In this document: positions 44,644 to 53,880 of the stretch, piece by piece
How the letters are laid out: each line of letters opens with the position of its first letter
Numbering within the stretch: position 1 is the first letter of the stretch
Made by a program: the position numbers and the translations under genes
Origin: Pedobacter riviphilus
GTDB lineage: Bacteria > Bacteroidota > Bacteroidia > Sphingobacteriales > Sphingobacteriaceae
Direction: 5' to 3'
Assembly: GCF_014692875.1 (NCBI RefSeq)
Contig: NZ_CP061171.1
Location: 3,534,001-3,598,000 of the forward strand
Length of the DNA stretch: 64,000 bases
The notes under the pieces: generated by a model
What the model saw: the letters and a program-made list of their open reading frames with translations, nothing else
The model's database searches: none
What the model was told of the DNA's origin: nothing

Positions 44644-46119
44644 ATGGGTTTATTTACTAAGAAGCCGATGCATTTACTGCTAGAAGAAGCGGGAGATTCA
44701 GCCAAAGGCTTAAAGCGTACACTTAGTGCTGGTGCATTAGTGGCATTAGGTGTGGGCGCAATTATTGGTGCTGGTTTATTTGTTAGAACAGCAGCAGCAG
44801 CAGCACAAAATGCTGGGCCATCTGTTACCATTGGCTTTATTATAGCCGCAATTGGTTGTGCATTAGCCGGTTTATGCTACGCAGAACTATCATCATCTAT
44901 TCCGATCTCCGGTAGTGCTTACACTTACACTTATGCCACTATGGGCGAGTTTATGGCCTGGATAATTGGCTGGGATTTAGTGTTAGAATATGCTGTTGGG
45001 GCTGCAACAGTAGGTATTGCCTGGAGCGAATACTTAAATAAATTACTGGTCGAAGTATTGCATACCTCGCCCATACCTTACGAGTGGTGCCACTCACCTT
45101 TCCAGTCGCATCCAGATGGTACCGTAAATGGAATTATCAACCTTCCTGCATTATTTATTGTAGGCTTATTGAGCTTACTTTTAATTAAAGGAACTTCAGA
45201 ATCTGCTTTTGTAAACGGTCTGATCGTAATTACTAAAGTAAGTATTGTAATCTTAATCATTGTTTTAGGTTGGGGCTTTATTCATGAAGCCAATCACCAT
45301 CCATATATTCCAAAAGCAACTACTTATGTAGATCATGCAGGCATCAGCCATAGTTTTGGTGGTTTCTGGGGTGTTCTCGGTGCGGCCGGAACAGTATTCT
45401 TTGCCTTCATCGGTTTTGATGCTGTAAGTACTGCAGCACAGGAAACTAAAAACCCTAAAACAGCAATGCCAATTGGTATCTTAGGTTCATTAGCTGTGTG
45501 TACTGTTTTATACATCTTATTTGCACACGTTTTAACCGGTATCGCTCCAGTTGAGTTCTTTAGAACTAAAGGTGGTGAAGCATCGGTTGTGGCTGCAATT
45601 AGCGAATACATGACAGGTTATGGCTGGTTAGCTAAATTGGTTACCGTAGCTATTTTAGCAGGTTTTTCTTCCGTAATTTTGGTAATGTTATTGGGCCAGA
45701 GCCGTGTATTTTACTCCATGAGTAAAGATGGTTTATTACCAAAAATGTTCAGCGATTTACACCCTAAATTCAAAACACCTTACAAAGCCAACCTAGTAAT
45801 TTTGGTAATCGTAGGTTTATTTGCAGCTTTCATCCCTGGTGATGTAGTGGGTGATATGACCAGTATTGGTACTTTATTTGCCTTTATGCTGGTTTGTATC
45901 GCAGTAATTATTTTAAGAAAAACTGATCCTGATCTTCCACGTCAATTCAAGACACCTTGGGTACCTTTAATCCCAATTTTAGGTGTAATTACCTGCGGAT
46001 TAATGATCCTTGGTTTAGGCTGGACAAACTGGTTAAGGTTATTTGGCTGGTTAGCTTTAGGCTTTATTATCTATTTTGGATACAGCAAACAGCATTCTCA
46101 TTTAAAAGATTCTAAATAA
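44644..46119 (+). CDS. APC-superfamily amino acid permease, CAT-like
   Basis: 491 residues, 12-13 membrane segments. It begins with the short cytoplasmic 'MGLFTKKPMHLLLEEAGDS' and 'LKRTLSAGALVALGVGAIIGAGLFVRTA', the first-helix unwound motif (GxGxIIGAG) of the cationic amino acid transporter branch (YfnA/GkApcT-like). 'CYAELSSSIPISGSAYTYTYATMGEF' and 'FFAFIGFDAVSTAAQETKNPKTAMP' are also conserved. Intact, unlike the permease at 40545. Monocistronic between two terminators. Confidence 0.92.
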   Translation: MGLFTKKPMHLLLEEAGDSAKGLKRTLSAGALVALGVGAIIGAGLFVRTAAAAAQNAGPSVTIGFIIAAIGCALAGLCYAELSSSIPISGSAYTYTYATMGEFMAWIIGWDLVLEYAVGAATVGIAWSEYLNKLLVEVLHTSPIPYEWCHSPFQSHPDGTVNGIINLPALFIVGLLSLLLIKGTSESAFVNGLIVITKVSIVILIIVLGWGFIHEANHHPYIPKATTYVDHAGISHSFGGFWGVLGAAGTVFFAFIGFDAVSTAAQETKNPKTAMPIGILGSLAVCTVLYILFAHVLTGIAPVEFFRTKGGEASVVAAISEYMTGYGWLAKLVTVAILAGFSSVILVMLLGQSRVFYSMSKDGLLPKMFSDLHPKFKTPYKANLVILVIVGLFAAFIPGDVVGDMTSIGTLFAFMLVCIAVIILRKTDPDLPRQFKTPWVPLIPILGVITCGLMILGLGWTNWLRLFGWLALGFIIYFGYSKQHSHLKDSK

Positions 46120-46140
46120 GCCGAATATTTAAAAAAAATT

Positions 46141-46170
46141 AAGCCTCGACCAAAAGTCGGGGCTTTTTTT
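46141..46170 (+). terminator. Terminator after the permease at 44644
   Basis: AAGCCTCGAC pairs with GTCGGGGCTT (one G-T pair) around CAAAA and is followed by TTTTTT. Confidence 0.85.
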
Positions 46171-46194
46171 ATGTTAAATAATTGTTAATAAAAC

Positions 46195-46202
46195 TACCTT
46201 TG
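46195..46202 (+). promoter_or_regulatory. TAnnTTTG -7 box of the OprO/P-like porin gene
   Basis: TACCTTTG ends 15 bases before the ATG at 46218. No clear TTG at 18 bases upstream. Confidence 0.45.
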
Positions 46203-46217
46203 CAAAAAATTGATAAC

Positions 46218-47549
46218 ATGTACCGCCATCCAGCCAAATTTAAGCGCGTTTATTTCTCCCTAACTATTGTTTTGTTATTCATTTCTGCTGCAGGATACGC
46301 ACAAAGAACAATTAATGATGTAATGGATTCCACAACAGTAAACCATTTGCTCATTATCTCGAAGAAATATGGTTCATTATCTTTCAGTGGTTATTTACAG
46401 CCACAGTTCCAATTGGCGCAATCGAAAGGTACGCAGGCTGAGTTTCAGGGTGGAAATTTTGGCGATTTTACCAATAACAGGTTCAGGTTAAGAAGAGGCC
46501 GTTTGAGGGCAGATTACATGATGTTAACGGAAGATGGTGCTCCCTCTACCTACTTCGTACTTCAGTTTGATGGTACAGAACAAGGTGTAGCGATCCGGGA
46601 TTTCTGGGGACGTTATTACGAGAATAAATGGAAAATATTGGCAGTAACTCTTGGTCTTTCGGGCCGTCCCTTTGGTAATGAGCTCCAACTGTCATCATCA
46701 GTAAGGGAAGCACCTGAACGTGGTCGAATGTCGCAGATTTTAATGAAAACAGAACGTGATCTGGGTGTAACCTTTACTTTAAACCCACGCTGGAAAGATG
46801 CCAAACTCAAAAATTTTGTACTCGATTTTGGTGTTTATAATGGTCAGGGCTTAGCTGGTAACGGAGAATTCGATAACAGCAAGGATTATATTTTAAGGTT
46901 AAGCCATAAAACTTATGCATTTAAAAACTTTACCATTGCAGGTGGGATAAGTACGCTTCAGGGAGGCTTAGATCACCGCTTGCCTGTGAGCTATAAGATG
47001 GAGCAAATAAATGATACATGGAAAATGGTTAAAGATTCATCTACAGCTACCATAAACAAAGTGGCCCCAAGAAGATATTATGGTGCGGATATACAACTGG
47101 CTACCAAAACCAAAAGCTGGAAATCAGAGTTTAGGGCAGAAGTAATATCGGGCTTACAAACAGGTACCTCAACCACATCAACCACACCTGGCTCTTACCC
47201 TGTTGATAATAAGGCCGTGGCCTTGCCTTTTTATACACGTACTTTTAATGGTGCCTACTTTACCTTTGTACAAACCTTAAACAGTACAGATAACCAGCTA
47301 ATTTTAAAATATGACTGGTACGATCCGAATGCTAAAGTAAAAGGCATGGATATTTCTAGCGATAAAGGGCTTTCTCCGGCTGATGTGCGTTTCGACACCT
47401 TTGGATTTGGTTTTTTACACCACTTTAACCCACATTTTAAAGCGGTGCTTTATTACGATATTATTAAAAACGAATCGACTCAAATTCAGGGCTATACAGT
47501 TGACAGAAAAGACAATGTGCTTACTTTAAGAACACAGTTCTATTTCTAA
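46218..47549 (+). CDS. OprO/OprP-like outer membrane porin
   Basis: 443 residues from ATG 46218, which directly precedes a signal peptide ('VYFSLTIVLLFISAAGYAQ'); the upstream in-frame TTG lies in the promoter. The barrel starts 'LSFSGYLQPQFQLAQ' and contains 'NNRFRLRRGRLRADYMM', the strand-and-loop pattern of phosphate-selective porins O/P, with 'GRPFGNELQLSSSVREAPERGRMSQIL' and a final strand 'NVLTLRTQFYF' ending in Phe. Arg-rich strands suggest anion preference, but phosphate is only a family guess. No pst or pho gene adjoins. Confidence 0.87.
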   Translation: MYRHPAKFKRVYFSLTIVLLFISAAGYAQRTINDVMDSTTVNHLLIISKKYGSLSFSGYLQPQFQLAQSKGTQAEFQGGNFGDFTNNRFRLRRGRLRADYMMLTEDGAPSTYFVLQFDGTEQGVAIRDFWGRYYENKWKILAVTLGLSGRPFGNELQLSSSVREAPERGRMSQILMKTERDLGVTFTLNPRWKDAKLKNFVLDFGVYNGQGLAGNGEFDNSKDYILRLSHKTYAFKNFTIAGGISTLQGGLDHRLPVSYKMEQINDTWKMVKDSSTATINKVAPRRYYGADIQLATKTKSWKSEFRAEVISGLQTGTSTTSTTPGSYPVDNKAVALPFYTRTFNGAYFTFVQTLNSTDNQLILKYDWYDPNAKVKGMDISSDKGLSPADVRFDTFGFGFLHHFNPHFKAVLYYDIIKNESTQIQGYTVDRKDNVLTLRTQFYF

Positions 47550-47613
47550 TAAATAACTGTACAATTGAGGAATTGATACAAATTCCACTACCTTTGCTTA
47601 AAATTGCGCCGCT

Positions 47614-48195
47614 ATGAAATTCGATTTTATGACGTTCAACTTAAGCCAGATCCTATCGACAACGATGGTACTCTTTGCTATTATCGATATTTTGGGCGCT
47701 ATTCCCGTTGTGATCGAATTGCGTAGAAAAGCTGGCCATATCGAATCAGAAAAAGCATCATTAGTGGCTACGGGCTTAATGATCCTCTTTCTGTTTGTCG
47801 GAGAATCTTTATTGAAAGTGATTGGATTAGATGTAGAATCTTTTGCCATAGCAGGTTCATTTGTGATCTTCTTTATTGCCATGGAAATGGTATTGGGATT
47901 AACCATTTTTAAAGAAGAAGCACCAGAAACGGTTTCTATTGTTCCATTAGCCTTTCCTTTAATTGCCGGAGCAGGTACAATGACAACTTTGCTATCATTA
48001 AAAACAGAATACCATACCCAGAATATTTTAGTGGGCATTATACTTAATATGTTGTTCGTTTACTTTGTATTGAAAAATACCAACAGACTGGAAAAACTTT
48101 TCGGAAAATCTGGTTTAAACATCTTACGTAAAGCCTTTGGGGTAATTTTATTGGCAATAGCAATTAAATTATTCAGAAATAATACAGGGCTTTAA
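47614..48195 (+). CDS. MarC-family integral membrane protein
   Basis: 193 residues, six membrane segments. 'FAIIDILGAIPVVIELRRKAG', 'FAIAGSFVIFFIAMEMVLG' and 'VPLAFPLIAGAGTMTTLLSLKTEY' are MarC/UPF0056 signatures, including the P-L-A-x-P-x-x-A-G-P/A-G motif. Despite the name the family has no proven resistance role. TACCTTTG at 47589-47596 is a probable -7 box, with TTG at 47565 at a slightly long 21-base spacing. It follows the porin gene by 64 bp with its own apparent promoter. Confidence 0.9.
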   Translation: MKFDFMTFNLSQILSTTMVLFAIIDILGAIPVVIELRRKAGHIESEKASLVATGLMILFLFVGESLLKVIGLDVESFAIAGSFVIFFIAMEMVLGLTIFKEEAPETVSIVPLAFPLIAGAGTMTTLLSLKTEYHTQNILVGIILNMLFVYFVLKNTNRLEKLFGKSGLNILRKAFGVILLAIAIKLFRNNTGL

Positions 48196-48208
48196 AGTAC
48201 CATTTCAA

Positions 48209-48279
48209 CGATTCATCACCCTGGATTTATTTCTGGGTCTATCTGCAAGAAAGATGCTGAAATAAATGCAGCATGACGA
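48209..48279. repeat. CGATTCATCA...ATGACG repeat copy
   Basis: Left arm CATCACCCTGGATTTATTTC, right arm AAGATGCTGAAATAAATGC followed by AGCATGACG. Imperfect inverted repeat just after marC. Confidence 0.65.
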
Positions 48280-48372
48280 TTAATCGAGAGAAGTAACGTT
48301 TCTAAATGACAATCCTCCAATTTAGCTTGTAACAATAATTCCGTATATTCATCTAAACATAAAGCTTACATC

Positions 48373-48480
48373 ATGAACAGCTTTGAAGAATATACCTTAA
48401 TTATCGGAGCAATAGCCGTTTTAATCGAAGCGGTAAAATACTTTAAAAAGAATTTCAAATCTTGGTTTGAACATACGTAG
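48373..48480 (+). CDS. Possible 35-residue membrane peptide
   Basis: ATG at 48373 to TAG at 48480 encodes one hydrophobic helix (YTLIIGAIAVLIEAV) followed by a basic 'KYFKKNFKSW' end. It has the look of a single-pass small membrane protein, and lies alone between two inverted repeats in the 551-bp gap 48196-48746. There is no RBS or promoter evidence, so coding status is uncertain. Confidence 0.3.
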   Translation: MNSFEEYTLIIGAIAVLIEAVKYFKKNFKSWFEHT

Positions 48481-48496
48481 CGTTACATTATATCGA

Positions 48497-48640
48497 CGTC
48501 ACCCTGACCTGTAGCGTAGCGGAAAGCTGCGAAGTAAATTTATTTCGAGATCTATTTTACAGGAAAAATGCTGACCACGTAGTAGCTACAAGACCATTGA
48601 AAACACTACTTCTACTTGTAAAACAAGTTCAGCATGACGA
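48497..48640. repeat. CGTCAC...ATGACG repeat copy, expanded
   Basis: Left end CGTCACCCTGACCTGT, right end TTGTAAAACAAGTTCAGCATG then ACGA. The 144-bp unit has a longer centre than the copy at 40466. Confidence 0.6.
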
Positions 48641-48746
48641 TCGCTTTGAGAAAGCACGTTAAAAAATGATCGTTATAAATAAAAATTAATCGAACTCAGG
48701 TTAATAAGTCACTTGATCTTAAAATCGCAGAATCCCTTAATCTTGG

Positions 48747-49916
48747 CTATTCCTGACCTTTTTTAATCAACCTCGCTACAAACATCGTATCGGCGTTATT
48801 TTCATAACCTTTAATCAGTTCCATTTTTTCCAGCTCTAGCGGCAACTGCTCAATCATATGCTGCACAATGGCTTCGTTTTCTTCGGCAAAGGCGGAGCAG
48901 GTAATATAAATTAAAGGCTTACCAGGCTTTAAATATTTTACAATATTTTGGACGATCCCCCTTTGGATGTTTGCAAATTGATTGATTTTCCGTTCCTCAA
49001 AAAACGTAAGCATTTCGGGTGTTCTGCCCCATGTTCCGGAACCTGTACAAGGCGCATCCAAAATGATCCCATCAAATTGATAGTGGTGTAAAACCTGATC
49101 GTTGTTCTGTAAAAGATCTAGCTCTTTTTTATGGTATTTTTTGATCCCGGCTAAGCGGAAACGTTCATCTAGATTTAAGAGTATACTTTCTCTCAGATCG
49201 GAAACCAAAAGCTCGATAACAGGCTCCAAACTGTGCAAAAGCAATGTTTTTCCACCTGATGCCGCACAGCAGTCCCACCATTTATCCCATTTGTTAGGTT
49301 TAAAATAATGGCCCGTATGCTGAGAAGATAAATCCTGAACCTGGTAACTGCCTTCTTTTAAAACAGTTTCGAGCCTGGTTCCATTGGGCAAGGCTAAAGC
49401 AGTTGGAGAAATAGCTTTAACCTCAATTTTTTCATCTTCTAATTTGGAGATGATGCTTGCAGATTCGTCGGCTCCTACCCTAATAAACAGATCGGGCTGT
49501 TTGAAGAATGAGGTATAAAATGCCTCCCGGTCTAATCCATCAGATAGATTTGCATGAAACGGATATATCTCCTGAAAATTAAAATCCGGATACTTCGTTT
49601 TGATAATGGATATTTTTTCTTCAAGCTGCAGCGTAATGCTTTCTTTTAGTTCCGGCAAATTTTTCTCCACAATAAGGCTAAGCGTATCGTGGCACAAGAA
49701 ATCGGCAATACTCAAACGTTCTTCCTGTGGAAGCCCTGATAAAGCCTTACCTAATCTAAAAAAGCTATATATATGACGCGTGGCCCATCTCCTATCAGAT
49801 GATCCCATTTGTTTATGTTGCTTAAAATAGGTCGGTAAAAAACGATGTAAGGGCAAACTTCCATCATAATTATTCAAAATCTGTTCAAAGGCTCTTAATT
49901 GATGATCTGCTCTCAT
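48747..49916 (-). CDS. RsmB/NOL1-type RNA m5C methyltransferase
   Basis: 389 residues. The C-terminal Rossmann domain has a degenerate SAM loop 'WWDCCAASGGKTLLL', motif IV 'IILDAPCTGSGTWGRTPEML' and motif VI 'LIYITCSAFAEENEA', giving the two Cys (PC and TC) used by RNA cytosine-5 methyltransferases. The N-terminal ~150 residues ('DHQLRAFEQILNNYDGSLPLHRFLPTYF') are helical and resemble the RsmB/NusB-like region. The target is probably rRNA, but the exact base is not predictable. Confidence 0.9.
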   Translation of the reverse strand: MRADHQLRAFEQILNNYDGSLPLHRFLPTYFKQHKQMGSSDRRWATRHIYSFFRLGKALSGLPQEERLSIADFLCHDTLSLIVEKNLPELKESITLQLEEKISIIKTKYPDFNFQEIYPFHANLSDGLDREAFYTSFFKQPDLFIRVGADESASIISKLEDEKIEVKAISPTALALPNGTRLETVLKEGSYQVQDLSSQHTGHYFKPNKWDKWWDCCAASGGKTLLLHSLEPVIELLVSDLRESILLNLDERFRLAGIKKYHKKELDLLQNNDQVLHHYQFDGIILDAPCTGSGTWGRTPEMLTFFEERKINQFANIQRGIVQNIVKYLKPGKPLIYITCSAFAEENEAIVQHMIEQLPLELEKMELIKGYENNADTMFVARLIKKGQE

Positions 49917-49951
49917 GCAATAATTAAAATGGAAGAAAAATAAATATAGAA

Positions 49952-51163
49952 TTACTCAACTATGTTTAACGCAAAGTTTTTAAACTTCAATAACATTAAA
50001 CTGGTGTTAATATAGCCTAATTTTTCATCATGGATAAATGAAAAGTTATTATGAAGACCTTTATATTTATCTTTTATCAGATAATCTCTATAATCCTCTC
50101 CGTATGTGGTTAACAGTTTACCGAAGTAGTAGCCAACATCAAAGCCCTTAAAAGCATATTCTCCAGGCTCAAATCCGTATCTGTAGCGATATTTTTTAAC
50201 AAAGGCAATAACTGCGCTGCTTTTGTAGTCTATTTTATAAGAAGAGCTGATAATCGTATTCAGATCCTGTAATTTATCGGTAGGATAATTCTGTTTTACC
50301 CAGTGAGGATGGCCAAACAGATTAATACTATAACCACCTGTAGGTAAATGCTTTAATTTATACAGTTTTTCTACTGTTGGCAATACAAAAGCCCTGTCAG
50401 ATGAGGTAAGCACCACTACATACTCTTTACCTTTGATCATTTTTGTTTCAAAAGCATAGGCCGAAGCGTACTCCTGTACCACAAACTTGGTATTGCTTTG
50501 AAAATAGTTCCTTATCGGTGCTGCAAACTGTTCGTCTTCTGTTTTCTTAGGGTTAATCAACACCACTATGGTATTAGCAGGATTATAATTTTTAGCAATA
50601 TATGTAGCTATCTTTTTTCCATGCAAGCCAATATTATTTACAATGGACACCAGATTTGGATTATTAAATTCAGCAGGTTCGGAAGCGGCCAGAGGAGATA
50701 CAATAATTGCATTATTTTCTTTGGCATAATTGGCGATAAACTTTAATCCATCAGGAAAAACGGGGCCAATAATTAAATTGCTTTGTTTAAACCGCTCATT
50801 TTTGTACAGGAGCGATATATGTGCATTATCATCTTGCGTATCGAAAACATTCAGTTTAAAATTTAAGCCCTGGGCCGCTGCAGAATCCAATCCCAATTTA
50901 AAACCCTGATAGAAATCAATAGGCATGGCATATTTCTCGATATCGGCTTTTGTGGCTGTTTTTAAATTCAGTTCATCCAATTTAAAGGGAACGAGCAGAG
51001 AAATACTTGCCTGCGAAAACTTTTTGATAGGCTTTTTATCTGCTGGCTTTTCTTTTTCAACAGGTTTACCGGCTTCGGGCTTGGGTGTCCTGATTTTAGG
51101 CGAACAAGCACCCAAAACTACCGCAAACAAAACCAGCAATCCATAAACCTTCTTGAAATTCAT
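49952..51163 (-). CDS. Periplasmic-binding-protein type 1-like lipoprotein
   Basis: 403 residues from ATG 51163; signal peptide with Cys20 (VLGAC). A Pro/Lys-rich linker (~25-52) is followed by a PBP1 fold: 'SISLLVPFKLDELN', 'DFYQGFKLGLDSAAAQGLNFKLNVFDTQDD', 'SNLIIGPVFPDGLKFIANYAKENNAIIVSPLAAS' and 'YAFKGFDVGYYFGKLL'. This resembles ABC amino-acid receptors and LpoA-like activators, but no transporter genes adjoin. In Bacteroidota related proteins often carry LysM domains; none is present here. It lies 36 bp upstream of the m5C methyltransferase gene and may be co-transcribed with it. Role unknown. Confidence 0.78.
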   Translation of the reverse strand: MNFKKVYGLLVLFAVVLGACSPKIRTPKPEAGKPVEKEKPADKKPIKKFSQASISLLVPFKLDELNLKTATKADIEKYAMPIDFYQGFKLGLDSAAAQGLNFKLNVFDTQDDNAHISLLYKNERFKQSNLIIGPVFPDGLKFIANYAKENNAIIVSPLAASEPAEFNNPNLVSIVNNIGLHGKKIATYIAKNYNPANTIVVLINPKKTEDEQFAAPIRNYFQSNTKFVVQEYASAYAFETKMIKGKEYVVVLTSSDRAFVLPTVEKLYKLKHLPTGGYSINLFGHPHWVKQNYPTDKLQDLNTIISSSYKIDYKSSAVIAFVKKYRYRYGFEPGEYAFKGFDVGYYFGKLLTTYGEDYRDYLIKDKYKGLHNNFSFIHDEKLGYINTSLMLLKFKNFALNIVE

Positions 51164-51184
51164 ACCTATCATTTTTAACAAAAT

Positions 51185-51217
51185 ATGCTAGCAAAGGTTA
51201 TTCCACCTTGCTAGCAT
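51185..51217 (-). terminator. Hairpin downstream of guaA
   Basis: A 10-bp arm ATGCTAGCAA (51185-51194) with complement TTGCTAGCAT (51208-51217); on the minus strand it is followed by ATTTTGTT. It lies 68 bp after the guaA stop. Confidence 0.6.
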
Positions 51218-51284
51218 CACATTTATTTTATGCAGTTTGGACTGAAAACTCCAAACTGAAAACTCCCAACTCAAAACTAAACAA

Positions 51285-52814
51285 CTATTCCCACTCAATA
51301 GTTGCAGGTGGTTTAGAGCTGATATCGTATACGACTCTATTGATGCCTTTAACTTTATTGATGATTTCGTTTGAGATTTTAGCCAATACCGGATAAGGTA
51401 GGTGGCACCAATCTGCCGTCATTCCATCAAGCGATTCTACAGCTCTTAGTGCAATTACATTTTCGTAAGTACGTTCATCGCCCATTACCCCAACAGATCT
51501 CACGGGTAAGAAGATAGCGCCTGCCTGCCATACTTTATCATAAAGGCCTGCTTCTTTTAAATTGTCTATATAAATTTTATCGGCATCTTGTAAAATGGCT
51601 ACCTTTTCTGGGGTAACCTCTCCAATAATGCGGATACCTAAACCTGGTCCTGGAAATGGATGACGGCCTAAAATAAACGATTCTAAACCTAAAGTGGTAC
51701 CTACTCTTCTTACTTCATCTTTAAACAAAGTTTTAAGTGGTTCTACTACTTTAAGTTTCATGAAATCTGGCAAACCGCCCACATTATGGTGCGATTTAAT
51801 AGTTGCAGATGGACCTTTAACCGAAACCGACTCAATAATATCTGGGTAAATTGTACCTTGGGCCAACCACTTTACATCTTGAATAAGGTGAGATTCTTCA
51901 TCGAAAACTTCGATAAACACACGGCCAATAATTTTACGTTTTGTTTCTGGATCTTCTACTCCAGCCAACTGACCCAAGAATTTGTCTTTAGCATCAACGC
52001 CTTTAATATTTAAGCCAAAATCTTTGTATTGCTCTAAAACACTTTCATATTCGTTTTTACGCAATAAACCGTTATCAACAAATATACAGTGTAGGTTTGT
52101 GCCAATAGCTTTATGCAAAAGCACTGCAGCTACGCTACTATCAACACCACCTGAAAGCGCCAGAACAACTTTATCGTTACCTACAGTAGCTTTAATATCG
52201 GCAATTGTAGTTTCAACAAAAGCAGCAGAAGTCCAGTCCTGGCTACATCCGCAGATATCAACCAAGAAGTTTTCTAAAAGGATTTTTCCATCAATACTGT
52301 GCGTTACCTCAGGGTGAAATTGGATCGCATAAGTATCAGAATCTTTGATGTGATATGCTGCTACTTTTACACTATCGGTACTGGCAATCAATTCAAAGTT
52401 TTCAGGAATATCGGTAATGGTATCGCCATGGCTCATCCAAACTTGCGAGTCGATGTTTATGCCTTTAAATAATTTGTTCTCCTGGTTTACAAAATTCAAA
52501 TTAGCACGGCCGTACTCGCGTGTTGAAGATGGCTGAACCGCACCACCCGAATGTTGGGCAATATATTGTGCACCATAACAAACAGCCAATAATGGATATT
52601 TTAAATGGTATTTCGATAAATCGATTTGAGGTGCATCTTCCTGACGGACAGAATAAGGACTACCCGAAAAAATAACCCCTTTTACGTCAGGTGTAACCTC
52701 AGGAAGATTGTTGTATGGATATATTTCACAGTAAATATTTAATTCGCGAACCCTACGAGCGATGAGTTGTGTAAATTGCGAACCAAAATCGACGATAATG
52801 ATTTTTTCTTGCAT
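51285..52814 (-). CDS. guaA: GMP synthase (glutamine-hydrolysing)
   Basis: 509 residues from ATG 52814; a longer in-frame start runs into the promoter. The N-terminal glutamine amidotransferase has nucleophile Cys79 in '[13 protein letters not shown]' and '[12 protein letters not shown]' for the His-Glu pair. The ATP-pyrophosphatase domain has the PP-loop [10 protein letters not shown], and the C-terminal dimerisation domain ends '[10 protein letters not shown]'. It converts XMP to GMP. TACCTTTG (52825-52818, minus) ends three bases before the ATG, so the transcript may be leaderless, although no -33 TTG is at the standard distance. Confidence 0.98.
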   Translation of the reverse strand: MQEKIIIVDFGSQFTQLIARRVRELNIYCEIYPYNNLPEVTPDVKGVIFSGSPYSVRQEDAPQIDLSKYHLKYPLLAVCYGAQYIAQHSGGAVQPSSTREYGRANLNFVNQENKLFKGINIDSQVWMSHGDTITDIPENFELIASTDSVKVAAYHIKDSDTYAIQFHPEVTHSIDGKILLENFLVDICGCSQDWTSAAFVETTIADIKATVGNDKVVLALSGGVDSSVAAVLLHKAIGTNLHCIFVDNGLLRKNEYESVLEQYKDFGLNIKGVDAKDKFLGQLAGVEDPETKRKIIGRVFIEVFDEESHLIQDVKWLAQGTIYPDIIESVSVKGPSATIKSHHNVGGLPDFMKLKVVEPLKTLFKDEVRRVGTTLGLESFILGRHPFPGPGLGIRIIGEVTPEKVAILQDADKIYIDNLKEAGLYDKVWQAGAIFLPVRSVGVMGDERTYENVIALRAVESLDGMTADWCHLPYPVLAKISNEIINKVKGINRVVYDISSKPPATIEWE

Positions 52815-52985
52815 CCGCAAAGGTACCAATTAGATATGAGATTTGAAGCCGGAGATTTGAGATTTTTAGCGGAAAAAGTCCGAAGCTGGCAGTCAGGAGT
52901 CCAAAGTCAAATATGGGGAGATAACTCAAGGAAACGAGCATCCATCTTAATATCAATTATTCGATCAAGCATTACGAGTTATAAG

Positions 52986-53183
52986 CTAAATTAGACCAAG
53001 TAGTTCCTCATCAGTCATGGCAAAATCTCCTCTGAAAATCACTTGAGCTTTTCCATCAAGTAGACCTATTTTTCTTTTTTTACCATTTTTAGATTTTTTA
53101 GAAACAAAATAATTGATGATTTCATTTCTCTTCCAATAACCGAAAACGATTCCTACACCTACAATTAAAAAAACCTTATTCAT
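52986..53183 (-). CDS. Small hypothetical membrane-anchored protein
   Basis: 65 residues. One N-terminal hydrophobic helix (VFLIVGVGIVFGYW) is followed by a basic cytoplasmic-type stretch (KKSKNGKKRK) and an acidic end (DFAMTDEELLGLI). No family recognised. It lies alone between dCMP deaminase and guaA on the same strand. The frame on the other strand partly overlapping it is a shadow. Confidence 0.5.
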   Translation of the reverse strand: MNKVFLIVGVGIVFGYWKRNEIINYFVSKKSKNGKKRKIGLLDGKAQVIFRGDFAMTDEELLGLI

Positions 53184-53357
53184 TTAGGTAAAGTACGAAA
53201 ACTATTTAACCTTATCAATCATGTATTTTTTTCGTTTATGAATTAGCGGCCCCTTACTCTTAAACTTGCGAAGCTCTCCCCTGCTTTCCCTCTGTGAAAC
53301 TTTGTAAGGCACCACACTATTCACCAATGAACCGATGACAAGTAAACTAATGAACCT

Positions 53358-53816
53358 CTACGATTCTATCAAAACCACCTCGACACCAAATTTTCTTAAA
53401 AAATCTACGCCTTCGTCGCTAGGCAAACCTTTGTAAGCTGCATAAGATTTAGAATAGTATACCAGTTTGATTCCTGAAGATAAAATTAAACGGGCACAGG
53501 CAATACAAGGCGACAAGGTGGTGTATAAAGTACATCCTTCTATCCTCGATCCATTTTTTGAGGCATACAGTATGGCATTTTCCTCAGCATGTAAAGCCAA
53601 AGAACAACTTCCTTTACTATCGCGGGCACAGCCATGCTCTGGCCATTCCTCGTCACAGTTGTGGGTACCGGCCGGCGGACCATTGTAACCGATAGAAATT
53701 ATGCGCGTATCTTTTGTTAACACTGCACCTACATGGGCACGCACACAATGTGAGCGGGCAGCCAAATCGGTGGCCAGGTTCATAAATATCGAGTCGAAAC
53801 TTGGTTTATCTGTCAT
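53358..53816 (-). CDS. dCMP deaminase (ComEB-like)
   Basis: 152 residues from ATG 53816. The zinc site is H76-A-E in 'LALHAEENAILYAS' and 'SPCIACA' (Cys104, Cys107). The extra 'GYNGPPAGTHNCDEEWPEHGCARDSKGSC' insertion is characteristic of deoxycytidylate deaminases rather than cytidine deaminases. It produces dUMP for thymidylate synthesis. It lies upstream of the 65-residue gene on the same strand. Confidence 0.93.
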   Translation of the reverse strand: MTDKPSFDSIFMNLATDLAARSHCVRAHVGAVLTKDTRIISIGYNGPPAGTHNCDEEWPEHGCARDSKGSCSLALHAEENAILYASKNGSRIEGCTLYTTLSPCIACARLILSSGIKLVYYSKSYAAYKGLPSDEGVDFLRKFGVEVVLIES

Positions 53817-53825
53817 TATAAAAAT

Positions 53826-53859
53826 TAAAAAAGCCACAAAGAACTAAATCTCTGTGGCT
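53826..53859 (-). terminator. Terminator of the sugar MFS gene
   Basis: AGCCACA (53832-53838) pairs with TGTGGCT (53853-53859), with partial inner pairing; on the minus strand it is followed by TTTTTAATTTT. Confidence 0.65.
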
Positions 53860-53880
53860 GTAAAATTACTTTATTAAAAA

